DNA of 64,000 nt from contig CP136895.1 of the NCBI GenBank assembly GCA_034359265.1, forward strand, positions 40,442,001 through 40,506,000. Reading direction: 5' to 3'. The notes below the pieces were generated by a model, which was not told the origin of the DNA, searched no databases, and saw only the letters and a list, made by a program, of their open reading frames with translations. Position numbers and translations under genes: made by a program. This document shows, one piece after another, positions 10,309 through 21,112 of this stretch (position 1 is its first letter; each line of letters opens with the position of its first letter). The stretch comes from Canna indica. Lineage: Eukaryota; Streptophyta; Magnoliopsida; Zingiberales; Cannaceae.

Positions 10309-11260
10309 ATGGGTAAGGGGAAGAAATCATTGGTAGCCGAGTCCCCGTCAGGGCCAAGTCATCCGCTGCCACTGCTGGCCCTGAATCTTCCCCTGTCACT
10401 TAACTTGGAGATTCCGAGCACGGGGGTTCTGAGCCCCTGTTTGTCGAATTTGGTGGATCAGTTGCTCAATTCTTCTGATTCAACTACCTCTGCTCCTGTT
10501 TCACATTCCAAGGAACGGGTCAGGGCTCCAGATTCCCCTCTCCCTGAGGAGACCAGTCCGAGGGAAGGGAGTGTCTTCACCTCAAGTGGGGGGTCCGACG
10601 AGGAATCACGAGCTCGTCGATTAGCCTTAGTCCCATATACAAGGTCTTCTGACCGCTCTGCGGATCCGGCCCATTCGTCTTAGAAGTTAGAGGTATGGGT
10701 CCAATTTTATGCTATGGCTAGTAGGGTAGAGTGATTTGAGCTAAGCAAGTCCAAAGCTTTGATGCGAGAGATAGAGCTACTAAAACTTGAGCTGACCAAG
10801 GTCAGGGATGCGAAGGACGGCGAAAGGGGCTCGACTAGCTGCCCGACTAAAGGCATCTGAGGAGGAGGTTTCTCAATTGTCCACCCGATTAAAAGCATCT
10901 GAGGAGGAGGTTTCTCAACTATCCACCCGATTGAAAGCATCTGAGGAGGAGGTTGCTCATCAGCTTGTTGGGGCAAAAAAATATCATAATAAAGAGGCAG
11001 ATCGTTGGAGGGACGTCGGCTTGACTTTATATAACGAGGGTTTTAGGAGGGCTATTCAGCAAGCCCAATTTTTTGCTCATGGAGCTTACTTTTCTAGAGC
11101 TGATAGCTTTAAAGAAATTCAAGATGGAGCCTTGGTGTTTCCTGAACCTGAGGAAGGTGCTCTTGCCTCTCTGGAAGAGAGCCGATATTCGCTCTTTCTA
11201 GGCCTTGTTCTATTTCTCCTGTATCTGCTTCTAAAGGATGTTGGTAGTCGGAGATTTTTG
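10309..11260 (+). pseudogene. Fragment of a 'putative gypsy type transposon' (Transposase_28-like) protein
   Basis: Two plus-strand frames (10309-10683 and 10808-11263) make up a low-complexity Ser/Pro linker followed by a coiled coil. The second carries three consecutive TRLKASEEEVSQLS-type repeats, then a C-terminal stretch (FRRAIQQAQFFAHGAYF … SFKEIQDGALV). That is the style of the C-terminal region of plant proteins annotated with Transposase_28 (PF04195). These occur within or near gypsy elements; their role is unknown. Stops at 10681 and in between, and absence of the N-terminal domain, mark it as a remnant. The identification rests on the C-terminal pattern only. The host repeat is interrupted by the solo LTR at 11419 and resumes at 14575. 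Confidence 0.5.
10844..10969 (+). repeat. Three 42-bp in-frame repeats encoding a 14-residue coiled-coil unit
   Basis: Units start at 10844, 10886 and 10928, exactly 42 bp apart, with only a few substitutions. Each encodes RLKASEEEVSQLST or a close variant (the last ends VAHQL). Fourteen residues equal two heptads, so unit gain or loss would keep the coiled-coil register. Confidence 0.85.
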
Positions 11261-12088
11261 TAACTGTCCTTATTCAAACAAACATTCCCTGTGTGGGTTT
11301 AGCTAATTATTTCCATATGGCAATTGTTGCTCCTTTGTGAGCTTTGTGCATGTTTTGTGTATGTAGATATTGTCTGATGCTTTGTAAAGGGGATGTCCCT
11401 ATCAATCATCTTGTTTAGTGTCACGCCCCAACTCAGGGTCACGTGACCGGCCAAGGTATACGTGCCTATACCCCGCAACCTAACCCATGCACATGCCAAC
11501 TCATGATAATAAAATATAGCGGAAAGAATGTAACGAGTTTTACGTTAAATGAAAAACCAAATTAGATTTCGTTAGAAGCAAGTTTAGCAAAACAGTAAAG
11601 TGCGGAATAAATCAAAGTTCATCGGTTCATTTATAAGTGAAATCTGAAATGAAAGACATGAATGTCCCCAAGGGACTACAACTCCAAAATTCCAAAATAC
11701 AGGTGCATGACAAACTACCAAAGACTCGACTACAACCCCTAACTAGGACTACTATGAGATCAATGTGGCTCCTCTGCCCTCCAACCGCGCCAAGTACTCC
11801 AGCCCACCTCATCGGTCGGGCTCTGTAAAAATAAAAAAATGACAACGGGTGATTTCAAAGAAATCAGTGAGTGGTTCTATCAAATCCCACCATAAAAAAA
11901 TCAACCACAGAAAGAAAGAATAAAATGCCCCTATCTCATACAGGGGTAAATCATCAAGTGGTATAACTAGCTAACAGGCCAACTAGTCATCACATGCCCA
12001 AGGGCAAAACCATTTCACTAAGTAGTGAACTACAACAGGCCTCAGCCTACCCGGGCCCTAAGGCACACATCACACTCAAAGATTATGA

Positions 12089-12480
12089 GGATAATCGGGA
12101 TTAGCCCATCCGAGCTTATCCTATAATAGAACCCTTAGATAAAGCACAGGAATAATCGGGATTCACCCATCCGAATTTATTCCTTAAATAAAGCAACTCG
12201 GGAACAATTGGGATTTTCCCGTCCGAACTTGTTCCACGAGAAAAACGTAGGAACAATCGGAATTCGCACATCCGAACTTGTTCCTTAAAGATGGCACGGG
12301 AATAATTGGGATTCGCCCATCCGAACTTATTCCTTAAATAAAGCAACTCAGGAACAATCGAGATTTGCCCGTCCGAACTTGTTCCATGAGAAACGCAAGA
12401 ACAATCGGGATTTGCCCATCCGAACTTGTTCCACAAGAAACGCAGGAACAATCGGGATTCGCTCATCCAAACTTGTTTCT
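12089..12480 (-). repeat. Eight-unit array of short hairpins with paired substitutions
   Basis: Each unit of about 47-55 bp holds a left arm of the type GGAACAA-TCGG, a short loop, and a right arm CCGAAC-TTGTTCC. Arms vary together: GGATAA/TTATCC (unit 1), GGAATAA/TTATTCC (units 2 and 5), GGAACAA/TTGTTCC (units 3, 4 and 6). Units 7 and 8 have one mismatch each. Linkers vary in length and sequence. The array lies in the candidate LTR intron, starting 266 nt from the acceptor. It is transcribed, if at all, from the minus strand. Confidence 0.8.
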
Positions 12481-13003
12481 TAACACAGGTTGGGAATTAA
12501 CCATCCAACCTTCCGAGCCAAGCCCGCAATTCGGGTCCTATCCAAGCCTCTCCACCATTCATAAAGATATAGTGCTAACAATACCTAAGTCTTAGGGTGT
12601 CTTAGGGTGTCTTAGGGTGTCTTAGGGTGCCTTTATTGGGAAATGTCGCAACACTCAATGTCTGATCCCAACTCCTAGACCCGTAATATCACAAACCCAT
12701 GAGGTTTTATTTCATGCACATAATTTAATTTGTTGGCTCTTAATAGATTATGTTGCTCCTTGAATTTTAATTATGCAATTAAAATTTCCATTTGCCAAAA
12801 TTAGGGTTTTGTTTTAGGGTTTTATTTTCAGTTTACTGTTGAGCCCAAAACTAGTGGACCCAAGTCAAATCTGACTTCCAAAGTGTGTCCTATAAATCCA
12901 GACTATATTTTCTGATCAAAATGATAGGTTACACAACTATATTCAGTAAACTATGCACACCACAATAAGGATTTCAAAATCAGCCCTAAATCAACAATTC
13001 AGA

Positions 13004-13437
13004 ATGAAGTTTCCAGCAAGATTGAGTTTTCAGCATATCAAGTAATTAATCCGAAATTTAAAGAAATTAAAACCTTAATTACTATCACAACATATTTATA
13101 ACATAGAGACAAATCTCACAAGGATAAAATCATGATTTTTAAACAAAATTAGTAAGCATCAACATCATCTTTAAAACAAGATTCAAACTTCATGATCAAG
13201 AACCCAAGTCAAATCTCAGCATGAAGTTTCCAGCAAGATTGAGTTTTCAGCATATCAAGTAATTAATTCGAAATTTAAAGAAATTAAAACCTTAATTACT
13301 ATCACAACATATTTATAACATAGAGACAAATCTCACAAGGATAAAATCATGATTTTTAAACAAAATTAGTAAGCATCAACATCATCTTTAAAACAAGATT
13401 CAAACTTCATGATCAAGAACCCAAGTCAAGAACACAC
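13004..13437. repeat. 217-bp tandem duplication within the LTR
   Basis: The segment beginning ATGAAGTTTCCAGCAAG at 13004 is repeated immediately from 13221. Over the first 209 bases I see one difference (AATCCGAA against AATTCGAA). The high identity points to a recent duplication after the LTR inserted or shortly before. Confidence 0.9.
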
Positions 13438-14574
13438 ATGGCATCAAGATCAAATCTTTTTCTATATGAAGCATGATTAATACACTAAATCACAGATTTA
13501 ATTACAAGACATGCATCAACATCATAGGAACCTAATAAGATAAACAATCCAAGACATAGATCCCCAAAATAAGCAAGAATCTTCACTTAGGCATTTCATC
13601 AAACACCTCGAGGGCACCCTTGTTTCCACCTTGGCCGAGCACCCCTAGGGTAGTCCTAGGGTTGCCGAACCACAAAGAGGAATGTCGGGCACTCCTCCCA
13701 CAAATCGACACAAGAATTTGGTGATGAAAACTCACAATTCGACGGAAATCAACAAGAACGTCACAACGCTCAAATCGGCTCAAGAACCCGAGAAAAATCT
13801 CAAGAAAAGGAGGGGTAAAACCATTCATTTAATTAGGAAGAAGAAATAGAGAAGAACTTCCAAGCGGCGGCCTCCGAATCCAGCCTCAAAAGTGCGGCAG
13901 CTTGGCTCCTCAAGAAAGGGGCGGCGGCTCCAAGAACTCAAGGGGGCAACTCGGCTCCAAGAACTCAAGGGGGCAACTCGGCTCCAACTAAGGGAAAGCG
14001 GCGCCGGCATCAAGAGAGGGGAGAAGGCGTCGACTTCAACCAAGCCGACGGCTTGGTCTCCAAGGAAAAGGAGAAGGAGGGGGGACTCGGCGGCTGGGTG
14101 CTTGACGGCGGCGGCTCCAAGGAAGGGGGAGAGGGGCGGCTCAGCTCCTCTCTCCAAGAGAAGGGGGGAGAAGAGGGGCGGCGGCTTGGTGGCTTGAGGC
14201 TCCTCTCTCTCCTTCTCGGTTGGTGCGGCTCCAATAGGGAGCCGCCTAGCCAATGAGGGGGGTTTTATGCTCCCCTCCTCAAACCCTCATTCCACTAACC
14301 CTCTTAACAAACCCGCATCCGCCTCGAGCCCAAAACCAACCCGCTAACCCGCCTTAACTCAATCTAACCCCATGCTCCACATAAGCATCAATCACATACA
14401 CATTCAAACAACATAATCAAACTATATTATTATAATTCATAATTCAACTTACCCGAGCTCGCAAGCTCGCACCGGACCATGAGTCGACTCGGCTCGACTT
14501 CGAACTAGCCCGCTAGGCTGACAATCACAAACAATAGCAGAAATAAATATTAATATCTAGGATATTACATTTAG

Positions 14575-14831
14575 GATTGAAAACCCCTTGGGTGGATCCT
14601 GTTTACGGTCGAACCTTCTAAAATTTGGTTCATAGTTGGACCTTCCGAAATTTGGTTCATGATTGAACCTTTTAGAATCAAGTTCATGGTTGAACCTTGT
14701 TAATTACATGTAAGTGGTAGTACCTTAGGTCAAGCCTACCAAAAGGTGTATGTCGGGGCCGTGTGCAAGGCATCATGTAGAGGTCATAGTCAAAAGTATT
14801 TGGTGTGAAGAATCAGGTACTCAGGGGTTCA
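14575..14831 (+). other. Continuation of the interrupted host repeat; no gene
   Basis: This stretch continued from 11413 before the solo LTR inserted. It contains three degenerate copies of a 33-bp phrase (TTGGTTCATNNTTGAACCTT type, about 14612-14698). No coding similarity was found. It ends where CACTA1 begins. Confidence 0.5.
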
Positions 14832-15399
14832 CACTACTAAAAGTTGGTCATCTGCGATGGACACTGCCATCACAAAATGATCACTAAAGACCTTTTGCGA
14901 CGGCAAGGGCGGTCGCAACATTTGGTAGCAAAAGAACTCATCGAAGAATGTTTGCGACCGCCACAGCAGCGGCCGCAAGTAAAAATATTCTACGATCGTT
15001 CTGCGACGGTATGAGGCGGTCACAGAATGTGGTCGTGTGACATCTACGACCTCCATATGAGGTCGCAACCATTATCTCCGCGACGGCACTGTGGTCGTTG
15101 ATGCCATCACAAAATTTAGCATTGTGACGGCTTTTGGCGACCAGTTCAATACATCTTTTGCGACGGCGGTGCAGTCACGATGCCGTCGCAAATGAGTATT
15201 TTATTTTTTAAAATAATTTAATAATATTTGATTAAAATGCATGTTTACAGTATTTGATTAAAATGCCTATAATATATCAAACGAGACATCAAATTATAAT
15301 ATAAACCATCATATTTATATCAAAATGTAATGTTTACATCGTATCAAAATATGTTTACATCAAAATAGAAAATAAAGTATACATCAATCTTGAAGCGCA

Positions 15400-16560
15400 T
15401 CATGTGGGGCAAGGGATATGATGTAGCGAGGAGAGGGGTTGCATCAGGAGGGCATCAATTGGCATCGCGTCGAATGACAGGGGAGACGGAGGGGCCGGAG
15501 CACCAGGCATGGAAGAAGCAATGTGTGCCATGTACTCCCTCATAGTGGCCACCTCAGTGATGAGGCGTGCATGAGAAGCCTGTAAGTCTGTGTGTGAAGC
15601 TTGTAAGGCTGCGTGCGAAGCTTGTAAGGCTGCGTGTGAAGCCTCTAAGGTTGCAAATCGATCCTGGCTTGTATGTGATGTTGATGGACCAACGGCGGAA
15701 AAGGTGAAGGCAGATGACCCCGCACCATATGGCTGCAACAATGTCCGTGCATAGGTCATTGTGCTAATGCCATATACAAGGCCATGGTCGACTCTTGTCA
15801 CCTGCATCCATGCTCAGCATCAAGCTGATGCTACGCAGGATCACCTCCCCATTGGGTCACCAACACAGTATACGTGGCCTTTAAAGTTTGATTAATTAAA
15901 TTAATTATTCATAATTGAACTAAGATAATTTTTTAAAAGTATGAACTTTATTAAATATTAACTTACCAGGATCGTCTTCGGCCTCTTGCTGATGAACTCA
16001 CCCCGGCGAGGACCATGCCTATATCTATGCGTCTCCTCGAAGACCCTCAAAGGATCAGTTGGGATAAGCGTCCCTTACTCATCTCGCATCCCCTGCAATA
16101 AAATAAATATAATTAGTTTTTCTATAATAATAATAAATAATAAAAACAATTATTAAATTACTTACCACGCGATACTCATGGCTAGTAAATGAGATGGACC
16201 TACCGGTATGTCGAGTCACGGATCCCTCAACTAGCGTCATCTGATTCTGGTGCGCCGTCCGGGAGGCACCATGCCACTCCTCTAATGCCCAAATGTCGCA
16301 TAGCTGATCCCATACGTGGCTAGTAGAACCTGAGGATTATTACATGCCAAATAACCGTCGACTCTGGTCGGACGATGAATGTGCATCACCCCCCCCCCCC
16401 CCCCTCTCCCATTAGGCCCACGAGGCCTACGACGACCTCGAGGTGGTGGTGGTGGTGGTATAGCATGTGCCACAGTTGGTGGTGGTGGTGGTGGTATCAC
16501 GGGCAGCAGCGACGGCCGAGATAGTCCTGTGCGATGAACCCTAGAACGGGCACGCGACAT
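15400..16560 (-). pseudogene. TNPA-like second gene of CACTA1, fragmentary
   Basis: The N-terminal piece (16282-16560) is Arg/Pro-rich and shares RRRPRGPN with the CACTA2 homologue. The C-terminal piece (15400-15807) begins like it (DHGLVYGISTM against DHGRVYGFADS) and carries 21-bp repeats encoding ALQASHA heptads, a coiled coil. In En/Spm elements this second product binds sub-terminal repeats and assists excision. The middle region is lost or out of frame, and C- and GGT-runs (about 16389-16406, 16441-16460) have expanded. Not functional. Confidence 0.65.
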
Positions 16561-16655
16561 CTACAAATATAAATGTTGATTAGTAAAGTCAACCAATAAT
16601 ATAATATAAATAAATAATAGAAAAAATGTGTAAAATATATATATATTACACATTA

Positions 16656-18720
16656 ATCATCGATATCATCTGAATAATAATCGATTGAGTCATTTTCTTC
16701 TTCACTTGTCTCTTCATCTTCACAACTATTCTCATCTTCTTCATTCTCTGCGTCATCTAGTTCAACATCAACACTTTCTTCAGATAGATATTATGCAACG
16801 ACTAAATTTTCATCTTCAAGTGTTTGACCCACAACTTCAACTACAGGAGGATCATCCTCCTAATAAAAATCACCTAGTACAAATCTTGTAGTATCATTAT
16901 CCTCTGCCATTGGATCAATCCTCAATCGTGCCTTAGTCTTACACACTTCCTGCCATTCCGATCTATCTCTTCATCTGCCTGGATATTTTGCGTAATATAC
17001 TTATTATGCTTGTGATGCCAAAATAAAAGGCTCATTCGACGCTAACTTTGATTTGAAATTAATGTCAATAAGCTTATACTTTGGGTGAATTTGACTCCCC
17101 CGAGATGATGTGTCAAACTAGTGACATTTGAATATCACTATTTTTTTGCACCCAACATATTGAAGCTCAAGTACTTCCTCAAGTAGTGCGTAGAAATTAC
17201 AATCACAATCAATCCAAGTTGAGCCTTTGACACAAACACCGGCATTCATTGTCTTCTTTGTGGTTGAGTACTTTTTTGTATGAAATTTATATCCATTCAC
17301 AAAATATCTGTTATAGCATAAGACTAGTCGTGACGGTCCACATGCTAACTCGAGTAATTTATTGTCTATTTCTTGAATATGTTCACTCGATCAAGTTTTG
17401 AACCAATGTGGAAATTATACGTTACGTTTATCTTGTAATTATTCTTCGGATATATTCGGTGTCTGTGTACGAACTTCCGTGTCAAATTTTTAAATGAAAT
17501 GATCAACCTCGGGGCAATTTATCAGTACATATAATTGTGCAAGATGGTACTCATCTTTAGTTAAATATATCGATGGACGTGAGCCCAAATCGCGACCAGG
17601 AAAATAAAATATTGGTAGACAATCTACAACGTTCATATTTCCCCATCATCATTTCGGGGAAGACAAGTCAACCTTGTGTGCACATTGGACTCGAAATAGA
17701 AAGAACAAAAAGTTGATATCTCCTGAATTATATAAGCTTCACTTATTGAACCTTCCATCACAGCTGTATTTTTTATTTTCCTTTCTAACCTCTGCATATA
17801 CCTCTCGAATAAATACATCCACCGATACTGAACCGGACCACCAACTCTTGTTTCGTAAGCTAAGTGAACATGTAGATGCTCCATCGAGTCAAAAAATCCA
17901 AGTGGAAATATCTACTCTAATTTGCAAAGAATTTCTACAATGTTTTTCTCTAGTTTTTCCATATCTTCGATACGGAGGGCATTGGCGCAGATATCTCTGA
18001 AGAACAAACTAAGCTCGGTTAACGGATCCCAATTTTTTTCTGGTAAAATATCGTGGAATGCAATAGGGAGTAGTCTCTGCATGAACACATGACAGTCATA
18101 ACTTTTTATTCCTGATATTTTACCTTCGTCTACATTGACACATCGAGCTAAATTAGATGCATAGCCATTTGGTAATTTGAGATCTTTTATCCACTAGCAA
18201 ATATCTTTCTGTTGTGGCTTTCGATTTCACTTGTTTGTCGTTCACCTCCTGTAGATCTAAATCTGGACATTTGCAATATACTTTTAAGTCCATTCTTACC
18301 TTCACATTATCTTTTGTTTTTCCTACAAAGTTCATCATTGTATTAAAAATATTCTCAAACACATTCTTTTTAATGTGCAACACATTTGAATTGTGTCGAA
18401 CTAGTAATGAGCTCCAGTAAGGCAATTCCCATAATATACTTTTTTCGACTCAGTTGTGTCTTTCTTCGAAACCACTAATTCTGTCAACCTCTCTGAATGT
18501 GATGTCTAGTAACACAAAAACCCGAGCTAGCATTTGATTACCAGACAAACGCATAGGTGGTCCGTCTTTTTCCACTCTGCCCCTGATTAATTTATCTCTA
18601 TTTATCCGGTATGGATGATCAAGTGGTAAAAATTGATGATAACAGTCAAAGTATGAAATCTTTCGTCCATGCCAAAGACTGAATGCTTTTGTTCGTTCCA
18701 TACAATATGGACAACCAAAA
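16656..18720 (-). pseudogene. TNP2 transposase of CACTA1, C-terminal half with many lesions
   Basis: Minus-strand pieces align with the CACTA2 TNP2: KISYFDCYHQFLPLDHPYR (about 18650), then HNSNVLHIKKNVFENIFNTMM (about 18380, the HxxDVMHIEKN block with D changed to N), then EHLHVHLAYETRVGGPVQYRW (about 17880). The DUF4216-like part (about 17020-17300, FKCH) and an acidic tail ending YYSDD (about 16660-16740) complete it. Numerous stops and shifts break it into frames of 60-90 codons. The whole N-terminal Transposase_21 half is absent. Confidence 0.85.
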
Positions 18721-18811
18721 TTCCATCATTTAAATATTTTGCTTGCATTTAAATATTCTTTTCAACATTCAATTTCAATCGAAATTCCAACAGTATTCAC
18801 TACTAGAAAAA

Positions 18812-19215
18812 TGGGCATCAGCAACGGTTGATGCCGTTGCTGAAGAGCATCAGCAACGGTTGATGCCGTTGCTGAAGAGCATCAGCAACGACCGCACCGT
18901 TGCAATAGAGCCGTGATAGAAAGTCGTGTTGCTGATAACTTAGCAACGGATCAGCAACAGCCGCTCGGGCCGTCGCTCAAAACATTATCAGCAACGGCCG
19001 CTCGGGCCGTCGCTAAAAATATTATCAGCAACGGTTTTGCCACAGACCCGGAGCCGTTGCTGATAACATTAATAGCAACGAGCACTGAGTTCGTAGCAAC
19101 GCCGTTAGTAAAACCCCGTCGCTAAGCCGTTGCTGTAGGTCATCAGCAACGGCTTTCGATACACTTTTAACAACGGCTTTCCCACGGACGGCCGTGGGAA
19201 AGCCGTTGCTGATGA
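18812..19215. repeat. Sub-terminal repeat array, left end of CACTA2
   Basis: About a dozen copies of ATCAGCAACGG or its inverse CCGTTGCTGA occur in 400 bp in both orientations, several combined as GCAACGGNNNNNGCCGTTGC dyads. A matching array is at 25745-25905 near the right end. In En/Spm such arrays are binding sites for the TNPA product. Here the motif is inferred from repetition alone. Confidence 0.8.
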
Positions 19216-19501
19216 TGTATACCTGGAAACAGAAAAATTGAAAATTTCAAATTTCCATTGATACATTGATACATTATCTGATACATAACTCACACACCCA
19301 TACCCTCATACACACATTCATTCACACATCACAAACACACCAAGATATACATCAAAACAATTATATTTATATTGATAATTATCCACGATAGTATAAAAAC
19401 AATTCAAATGCAAAATTGAAGTATCAATATCCAAACAAAATAAGTTAAACAAGTTCAATATCTCAGTAACAAGTTCAATATCCAAACAAAAAATTTCACG
19501 A

Positions 19502-21037
19502 TCACGATGGAGGATGGTCTGGATCATATGGCGGGGTCTGGAGTGCTTGAGTGTACACCGGCGTGGACTGACTCGAGGACGATGGATTAGATGATGTCGA
19601 AGAGATGTCTGCTTCGGGATGACCTGACATATTGCGTAGCATAGATTGTATATCCGCCATCATCTGACTCTGGCGCTCCATCATCTCAGTCTGACGCGCG
19701 ACCGTCTCCTCTAGTGTCCTTATCCTATTACTATGATCATAACTGGATCTGGAGGTGGACGGTCGCTCACCAGCGACTGGAGGGGTCGGTGCCCCAAGTG
19801 GCCCTAGTACGGCTCGCGCATGACCACTATCTGCGAAGCCATATACTCGGCCATGGTCCCAGCCACCTGCGGCCTCGACCCACGATGCTACGTCAAAGTC
19901 CTCGGGGGTACCCCCGCGCTGCACCACCGTCTGGCTGTAGGTCTCCTACTCGAGTTTGATTTTTTGTTTAATATTTATCATAAAACTTAAATTATAAATA
20001 TATAATGAATAATTTAAACAAATATATAATTACCACAATGTATGCAGCGCGGTTGTCGATGTACTCCCCCGTCCCATGTGCTCGACAATGAGTCCGCTCA
20101 AACACCGCCATCGGGGTGGGTCGCTGGACAGTCCCGTCATCCGACACCGTCGTCTACATTTATAAAACAAATACATTAATTAGTACACATAGTAACAAAT
20201 AAAATATATAATTAAAAGATATACTTACCATACAGTTCGCGTGCACTGCAAATGCAACAGAGCCGCCGGTGTGACGCGCTGCTCCCCCCGACATGCGATT
20301 TCTAGCCGCATTCCGAGAAACCTCCTGCCATTGATCCGTCGACCATATCCCCACAAGCTGGTCCCATATATCCGGAGTAATCCAACCGGGGCCGTATCCC
20401 CGAGTCTCCGCGATGTTAGTGGTCCCAGCTCGGGCCATCGCTTGGGACCGAGCCTGCCCCAGCTGCCCGTTGTACCTTGCCCGGGAAATAGCCTCCCAGG
20501 CAGCGTAAATGAAGGGCCTCTGGTCCTCGGCCCATGTATAGCGAGCCTGCAAAATAATAATATCAGTACCAATATTAATATATCATCATGCATGTAAAAA
20601 ATAATAATAATACGTGCCTCAAACTCGCGCCATAACATGTCGACGTGCTCGCTAGGCACGTGAGACCACGTAGGCCATGCCTCGTGCATGTATCGTCGAA
20701 TAGTAGAAGAAATGCTCCTCGGCACTTCTTCTTGCTCGAACCTGCACAACAAAAATAAATTTTAATATTATATTATGATATAATGAATTTGTAATGATTC
20801 ATAATTCATGATATATTACCGCTCCCCAATCACGCTAATCAATCTACGTGACTCTGTGGCTGGTGGAGGCTGCCACCTGTTCGGCCCGCGTGGCCGCCTG
20901 TGTCTGGATGTACTAGCCTCGGCAGTATCATCCTCATGAGGATCAGCAACAGGAGGATCAGCAGCATGAGTAAGTGCTGGAGTCTCACCGATCGGAGACT
21001 CCGAAGCTCTCCTGCGTCGATAACCACGACCAGACAT
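19502..21037 (-). CDS. TNPA-like protein of CACTA2 (plant transposase, Transposase_24 type), multi-exon
   Basis: The second transposon gene. Exon-like pieces in minus order: 21037-20816 (Arg-rich start MSGRGYRRRRASESP, with RRPRGPN); 20752 down to about 20600; 20552-20230 (RPFIYAAWEAISRARYNGQLG, then the signature NRMSGGAARHTGGSVAF typical of the Transposase_24 family, PF03004); and 19950-19502 (DHGRVYGF, then a coiled coil with EETVARQTEMMERQSQMM). The intervening gaps are AT-rich with plausible introns. The product would bind the sub-terminal repeats in the nucleus together with TNP2. Exon borders are not fixed, and I cannot show an unbroken spliced frame. The annotation is a span, not a verified gene model. 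Confidence 0.65.
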
Positions 21038-21112
21038 ATCTGTCGAACAGACATATAATCAGATTATTGTATAAATAGTAGAGATATATTTAATAAAATA
21101 TATACTTTACGA

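Larger units (their letters stand above)
11823..13606 (-). other. Candidate intron inside the solo gypsy LTR
   Basis: On the minus strand CTCGAG is followed by GTGTTT (donor at 13606-13605). A run of T-rich sequence ends in TTTTTACAG, with AG at 11824-11823, followed by AGCCCGACC. Just before the pyrimidine tract stands the stem TGATTTC-TTT-GAAATCA (11850-11866). All other gypsy LTRs in the window have a donor and/or acceptor at the equivalent place. The intron is inferred from sequence; no transcript evidence is available. Confidence 0.5.
11419..14569 (-). mobile_element. Solo gypsy LTR, 3.15 kb, perfect TSD TTTAG
   Basis: On the plus strand it begins TGTCACGCCCCAA and ends GGATATTACA; the minus strand therefore reads TGTAATATCC…GGGGCGTGACA, the termini of the chromodomain gypsy LTRs seen at 43756 and 56286. 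TTTAG occurs on both sides (11414-11418 and 14570-14574). No PBS or PPT adjoins it. Inside are a hairpin array (12089-12480), a 217-bp tandem duplication (13004-13437), a GC-rich leader with 28-bp repeats (13910-13985) and a candidate intron (11823-13606). A CATAAAA box on the minus strand (about 14264-14270) sits between GAGGGG and CCCCTC arms. Long overlapping frames in 13825-14256 reflect GC-rich repeats, not a gene. Confidence 0.9.
14832..18797 (-). mobile_element. CACTA1 (En/Spm-like), left portion, decayed
   Basis: The element opens CACTACTAAAAG at 14832. Sub-terminal sequence to about 15190 is packed with GCGACGGC/GTCGC units in both orientations, the kind of array TNPA-type proteins bind in En/Spm. 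Minus-strand TNPA-like (15400-16560) and TNP2 (16656-18720) remnants follow in the usual order. CACTA2 is inserted at 18797/18798 (duplicated ATT), and the remaining CACTA1 sequence resumes at 25926. The 5' half of TNP2 is missing, so CACTA1 was already deleted when CACTA2 arrived. A convincing right terminus (TTTTAGTAGTG) was not found, so its right border is lost or beyond recognition. Confidence 0.8.

Noticed and set aside
12089..12480. CRISPR-like array (regular repeats with variable spacers)
   Set aside because: The repeats vary in sequence, the host is a plant, and the array lies inside a solo LTR with a target-site duplication. No cas-like gene is near. It is a hairpin repeat of the LTR.
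12589..12630. Telomere-like repeat (CTTAGGGTGT, four copies)
   Set aside because: The unit is 10 bp and not TTTAGGG. It is a short tandem repeat inside the LTR, with one relic (CTTACGGTGTCC, CTAGGGGTGTCC) in the homologous LTR at 63.2 kb.
13825..14256. Long overlapping frames on both strands, up to 142 codons
   Set aside because: They are Pro/Arg/Ser-rich translations of a GC-rich repeated LTR leader (28-bp repeats at 13910-13985), with similar open length on several frames and no domain.
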